In this document: positions 59,965 through 64,000 of the stretch, piece by piece
Layout: each line of letters starts with the position of its first letter
Numbering within the stretch: the stretch's first letter is position 1
NCBI GenBank assembly: GCA_963575745.1
Contig: CAUYUJ010016707.1
Span: 120,548-184,547, forward strand
DNA from: Prorocentrum cordatum
Taxonomy: Eukaryota; Sar; Dinophyceae; Prorocentrales; Prorocentraceae
Length of the DNA: 64,000 bases
Reading direction: 5' to 3'
Position numbers and translations under genes: made by a program
The notes under the pieces: generated by a model
Told to the model about the DNA's origin: nothing
Seen by the model: only the letters and a program-made list of their open reading frames with translations
Database searches by the model: none

Positions 59965-61668
59965 CTTCATAATCGTGGACACGACGAACTTGCCACGTAA
60001 GAAGTCGTCGATGGGGTGGCATGTCGCACTGCCCGTGGCCTGAAGCTTCAACTTCACGCCAGTCGCAGCGTCGATGGAGATCAGCTCGTAAATGTTCTCA
60101 CCCAAGGTGTCGCTCGCCAAGGCGACTTTGGCGCCAACCTCAAACCCCTTGTCACTGAGCTTGTCCACTTGGTTCGACCACTTGCCCGAAGCGGTGTACT
60201 CTTTCACATCTGAGCTACGCGCCTGCCCTGTCACGGCTTTGGATGCGCCCTCGCGACCGATCTGCTTCCATGGGCTAGCAACTGCTTTGCCAACGTGCGT
60301 TGCCAACGCAGTGGTGAAGCTGACCCCGATGTCATTCAGCGTCTTGCAAGTGCCTAAGCGCTCATCGGGCTTGTTGAACACGAAATGAACTACGCGAGCG
60401 TCAGTCAATCCCACGATGGTGCCGTAGGCGACCGTGTCTGCCGTGATGCCCTCACCGCATGCGATCTGTCGCACTTTCTGAAGAAATTCATCGGCCACCA
60501 TTACAATCGTAGACTTCTTATCGCTCGACAAGGCGGTCACGTCGCCTGGCTTCAAAAGCATCTGATGGCCATCCCTCGCGAACTTACCCGTCGCACATGT
60601 CATCGCCTTCATGCATGCGAGCTTGAATGTCGCAGCGGCCCCCTCATGCTTGATCTGCACCTCGGCGAGAGACTTCGCCATTGAACCCGTGACCACGCAC
60701 TGGGAGGTCAGCTGCCGCGAGAAGTCGCGAAGCTCGTTCAGAAAGATCGGGTTGCCGAGGCCGCCAGACAACTCCTTCACATATTTTACTAAGCCATCGA
60801 TCTCCCCAGGAAAGAGAGAGCCTGCGCGAGTCGCCTCGCGGATCACACTATCCCAATCGATCATGGTGCCACCCGTGTGGTGTCGGTTGGCAATTGCTGC
60901 GATCTTGTACATGAGACTCATGCGAGATTCGCATCTGGCAATTTGTTGGCCTGCATTGCCAGCCTCCTGAGCAAGATTACTAATCCACGGGAACTCCTTC
61001 ACGAACTCGTACCGAAAGACCTTCCACTCAATTCCTTCGTCACACGCCTTAGCGTAGTCTGGTTGAACCTCCCGTAACCTCGTCAGTGACAATTTCCCTT
61101 GGTGCGAGATTCTGTCGAAACGCTCTGGCATGACCGTGGGTACTGGAACCCCTGCGTTGATGCAACGCAAACCCATGGATGTGTGGCCGCACGTATAGGA
61201 TGCGAACTTTGCATCGCAATCATACTGCGGCAGCTGGCCCGCTGAGTCCTCCATTATTTTGAAATTGAAGTTTTTGATTGCATTGTACTCAGGCGTGCCC
61301 ACTGGTGGAAGTTCCATGCAAGCTGGATTCTGGAGGGCTGAGTTCTTGAATCCATTTTTGAAGATCTTGGAAATCAAATCCATGACCTCGCTCGGAGTGA
61401 TTCCATCTCCGTAACGATTCTCTGTGCACACCATCATATACTTCGAGTGTATTTTTTCTACCCTCAGGCAGTCTATGCCTCTTGCAATGCTGCATACGTC
61501 TTCAAGTAATGAGACCACCGCTGCATCAGGATGCAAGTACATGTCCATGGCCATCATCTTGGGGCGGACCTCCGCGATCTGCTGTTCACGGGAGGCGTTC
61601 ATCACGCCGCGTGCAGGAGGACGCCACAAGCGCCAGCAGCAATCCTCGCCCAAACGGCTGGAGCCCAA
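59905..61668 (-). CDS. Element protein, long frame (up to 587 aa)
   Basis: One intact frame; start either at 61668 or at MNASREQQIAEVRPKMMAMD (61602). Notable segments: VVSLLEDVCSIARGIDCLRV, KYMMVCTENRYGDGITPSEV, YDCDAKFASYTCGHTSMGLR, KEFPWISNLAQEAGNAGQQI, DGLVKYVKELSGGLGNPIFL, AAATFKLACMKAMTCATGKF and, near the end, GFEVGAKVALASDTLGENIY. The FPW...ARCES and VKELSGGLGNP parts recall, from memory, a very abundant uncharacterised dinoflagellate protein group linked to mobile elements. If spliced to 59191-59823, the last ~20 residues here are intron and the product is about 760 aa. Catalytic function unknown. Confidence 0.65.
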   Translation of the reverse strand: MGSSRLGEDCCWRLWRPPARGVMNASREQQIAEVRPKMMAMDMYLHPDAAVVSLLEDVCSIARGIDCLRVEKIHSKYMMVCTENRYGDGITPSEVMDLISKIFKNGFKNSALQNPACMELPPVGTPEYNAIKNFNFKIMEDSAGQLPQYDCDAKFASYTCGHTSMGLRCINAGVPVPTVMPERFDRISHQGKLSLTRLREVQPDYAKACDEGIEWKVFRYEFVKEFPWISNLAQEAGNAGQQIARCESRMSLMYKIAAIANRHHTGGTMIDWDSVIREATRAGSLFPGEIDGLVKYVKELSGGLGNPIFLNELRDFSRQLTSQCVVTGSMAKSLAEVQIKHEGAAATFKLACMKAMTCATGKFARDGHQMLLKPGDVTALSSDKKSTIVMVADEFLQKVRQIACGEGITADTVAYGTIVGLTDARVVHFVFNKPDERLGTCKTLNDIGVSFTTALATHVGKAVASPWKQIGREGASKAVTGQARSSDVKEYTASGKWSNQVDKLSDKGFEVGAKVALASDTLGENIYELISIDAATGVKLKLQATGSATCHPIDDFLRGKFVVSTIMKDSLATSSQCMWNAYTPPHL

Positions 61669-61912
61669 ACTCTAGTGACATTCAAAAACATGTGCAACAG
61701 AGGGTTGCGAATTCGAAATGATATGTTGCATTTGCAATGCACAACATTCTTGTAACGCTCGATACAATATTCTGAATGCGTTCGCACGCAAGTCTGGATC
61801 ATGATTTCCGATATGCGTGATCCCGAAAATCCAAACACATGCATGCGTTTCTGGAGGCAACATCCAAGGAAAACCCGATGCAGCAGCTCTGTTTTCACGT
61901 AAGCATGTAAAA

Positions 61913-62589
<677 letters not shown>

Positions 62590-62667
62590 TAGCTAAAGGG
62601 GCCGGGCAATGCTAATCGCCCCGGGCGGTTCCCCCAGTCCCCGCCCCGCGGTTCCCCCAGTCCCCTG

Positions 62668-63625
62668 GGAGTTTTAGCCTTAGCTTTAGCTTAAGCTTAG
62701 CTTTAGCTTTAGCTCTAGCTTAGCTTTAGCTTAGTGTTAGCTTAGCTTTAGCTTAGCTGTAGCTTAGCTTTAGCTTAGCTTTAGCTTAGCTTTAGTTTAG
62801 CTTTAGCTTAGCTTCAGCTTAGCTTTAGCTTAGATGTAGCTTAGATTTAGCTTAGCTTTAGCTTAGATGTAGCTCAGCTTTAGCTTAGCTTTAGCTTAGC
62901 GTTAGCTTAACTTTAGTTTAGCTTTAGCTTAGCTTCAGCTTAGCTTCAGCTTAGCTTCAGCTTAGATTTAGCTTAGCTTTAGCGTAGTTTAGCTTAGCTT
63001 TAGCTTAGCTTCAGCTTAGCTTCAGCTTAGCTTTAGCTTAGCTTTAGCTCAGATTTAGCTTAGCTTCAGCTTAGCTTCAGCTTAGCTTTAGCTTTAGCGT
63101 TAGCTTAGCGTTAGCTTAGTTTTAGCTTAGCTTTAGCTTAGCTTTAGCTTAGCTTCAGCTTAGCTTTAGCTTAGCCTTAGCTTAGCTTTAGCTTAGCCTT
63201 AGCTTAGCTTTAGCTTAGCTTTAGCTTAGCTTTAGCTTAGCTTTAGCTTAGCTTTAGCTTAGCTTTAGTCTAGCTTCAGCTTAGTGTTAGCTTAGCTGTA
63301 GCTTAGCGTTAGCTTAGCTTTAGCTTAGCTTCATTTTAGTGTTGGCTTAGCTTTAGCTTAGTGTTAGCTTAACTTTAGCTTAACTTTAGCTTAGATTTAG
63401 ACTAGCTTTAGCTTAGCTTTAGCCTAGCTTTAGCTTAGCTTTAGCTTAGCTTTAGCTTAGCTTAGCTTTAGCTTAGCTTTAGCTTAGCTTCAGCTTAGCT
63501 TCAGCTTTTCTTTAACTTAGTGTTAGCTTAGCCTTAGCCTAGCCTTAGCTTAGCTTTAGCTTAGCTTCAGCTTAGCTTTAGCTTAGCTTTAGCTTAGCTT
63601 TAGCTTAGCTTTAGCTTAGCTTTAC
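62668..63625. repeat. AGCTTTAGCTT minisatellite, ~960 bp
   Basis: Eleven-base units TTAGCTTTAGC with AGCTTCAGC, GTTAGC and GATTTAGC variants, over 80 copies. It is not the TTTAGGG telomere type. Stops abound, so no frame is open. Confidence 0.96.
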
Positions 63626-64000
63626 TGTTGCTACTAATGCTGCTTTCCTAGGGGCTCCAACTCCTAGGTAGGGTCGCACTGGGATAATTCGGTGAGGTGG
63701 AGGAGGCAGGCAGCCGTCTGTCCGAATCTCGAGATGAGCCAGAACAGCCCCAGGAGGCAAGCATCAAGATGGATTGGCGGATCGTTCGATCTGGAAGCTT
63801 CTTGGAGGCTTTGTGGGGCCATATTGGGGTACTCGAGGGGCCATCCGGGAAGTCTGTGGGGCCCTCCTGGGGACATTTTCTGAGCCTTGAGGGCCTATTT
63901 GGGGCAATCTTGCAGGACATTGACCAAGAGGGAGGGTCCTTAGGTAGCGCTGCTGCTTCTCTGGAGCCCGAACAAACGCCTATTTGAGCCCTCTTGGGAT
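63626..64000. other. Right edge: GGGGCC/GAGGGCC-rich text, no gene
   Basis: Frames of about 90 codons on both strands (WGHIGVLEGPSGKSVGPSWG) reflect degenerate GAGGGGCCATNNNGG repeats like those at 7.3 and 14.9 kb. Nothing firm is seen. Confidence 0.6.

Noticed and set aside
62668-63625. Telomere or interstitial telomeric repeat
   Set aside because: The unit is AGCTTTAGCTT without the G-run of TTTAGGG-type telomeres.

Overview
The window looks like nuclear DNA of a dinoflagellate. That is an inference from four things: reverse-transcriptase remnants with the phrase LAMGWSWSLYFCQ, which I know from dinoflagellate retroelements; introns that seem to use GC or GA as well as GT donors, with short repeats at the exon borders; coding stretches with GC-rich third positions scattered as very short exons; and a very large load of simple repeats, minisatellites and satellites. 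No bacterial gene layout, rRNA or tRNA gene was seen. There is a 100-base assembly gap at 25133-25232. Most very long open frames here (poly-Ser/Val/Leu, Phe-Met-Phe, Tyr-Ile-His) are simple repeats read as protein and are not genes.

Layout. 0.2-3.8 kb: a decayed LINE-like retroelement on the minus strand (reverse transcriptase, RNase H, two zinc-binding motifs). 3.8-11 kb: repeats only, namely a 2.6-kb (AGT)n tract, a GGCCCCAGGA minisatellite between copies of a dispersed repeat, and a 90-bp satellite of about 27 copies. 11.3-12.1 kb: a 155-bp fold-back element and a 48-bp palindrome. 12.2-14.9 kb: a second decayed LINE-like element, plus strand. 15.5-21.1 kb: exons of a minus-strand cation-channel-like gene (N-terminal region, S1-like and S2-like helices); the intron between the helices holds a third retroelement (16.0-18.8 kb, same strand) and a 0.7-kb ACAT microsatellite. 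21.2-30.6 kb: mostly low complexity, with three short plus-strand exons at 25.7-26.6 kb. 30.7-35.2 kb: a plus-strand gene of unknown function built of small exons.

36.7-62.5 kb carries a group of long frames with few or no introns. They include two transposase-like genes (36.7-39.5 kb plus; 45.9-48.0 kb minus) that share an LYxDG ... PCxxC ... DxMH layout. Also present are a 468-aa protein with a proline/charge-rich middle, a small helical gene with a 155-nt GC-AG intron, two more small helical frames, a head-to-head pair of GYD-repeat proteins (54.2-57.4 kb), and a minus-strand series of four frames at 57.5-61.7 kb. Copies of two short motifs (GAACGATTCTYGCCC and CCTGAAGGCCCT) lie in inverted orientation at the two sides of the 42.9-62.5 kb part, each next to (CACCGG)n tracts. 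This might be one large composite mobile element, but that is not proven. Two unusual arrays lie inside it: a 77-bp satellite and eight 33-bp units with palindromic cores. 62.7-63.6 kb is an AGCTTTAGCTT minisatellite.

How genes work together: the only likely host genes are the channel-like gene and the plus-strand unknown genes at 25.7-35.2 kb. The rest is best read as mobile-element coding capacity, several pieces carrying single-base frame breaks at homopolymers that may be assembly errors or real decay.
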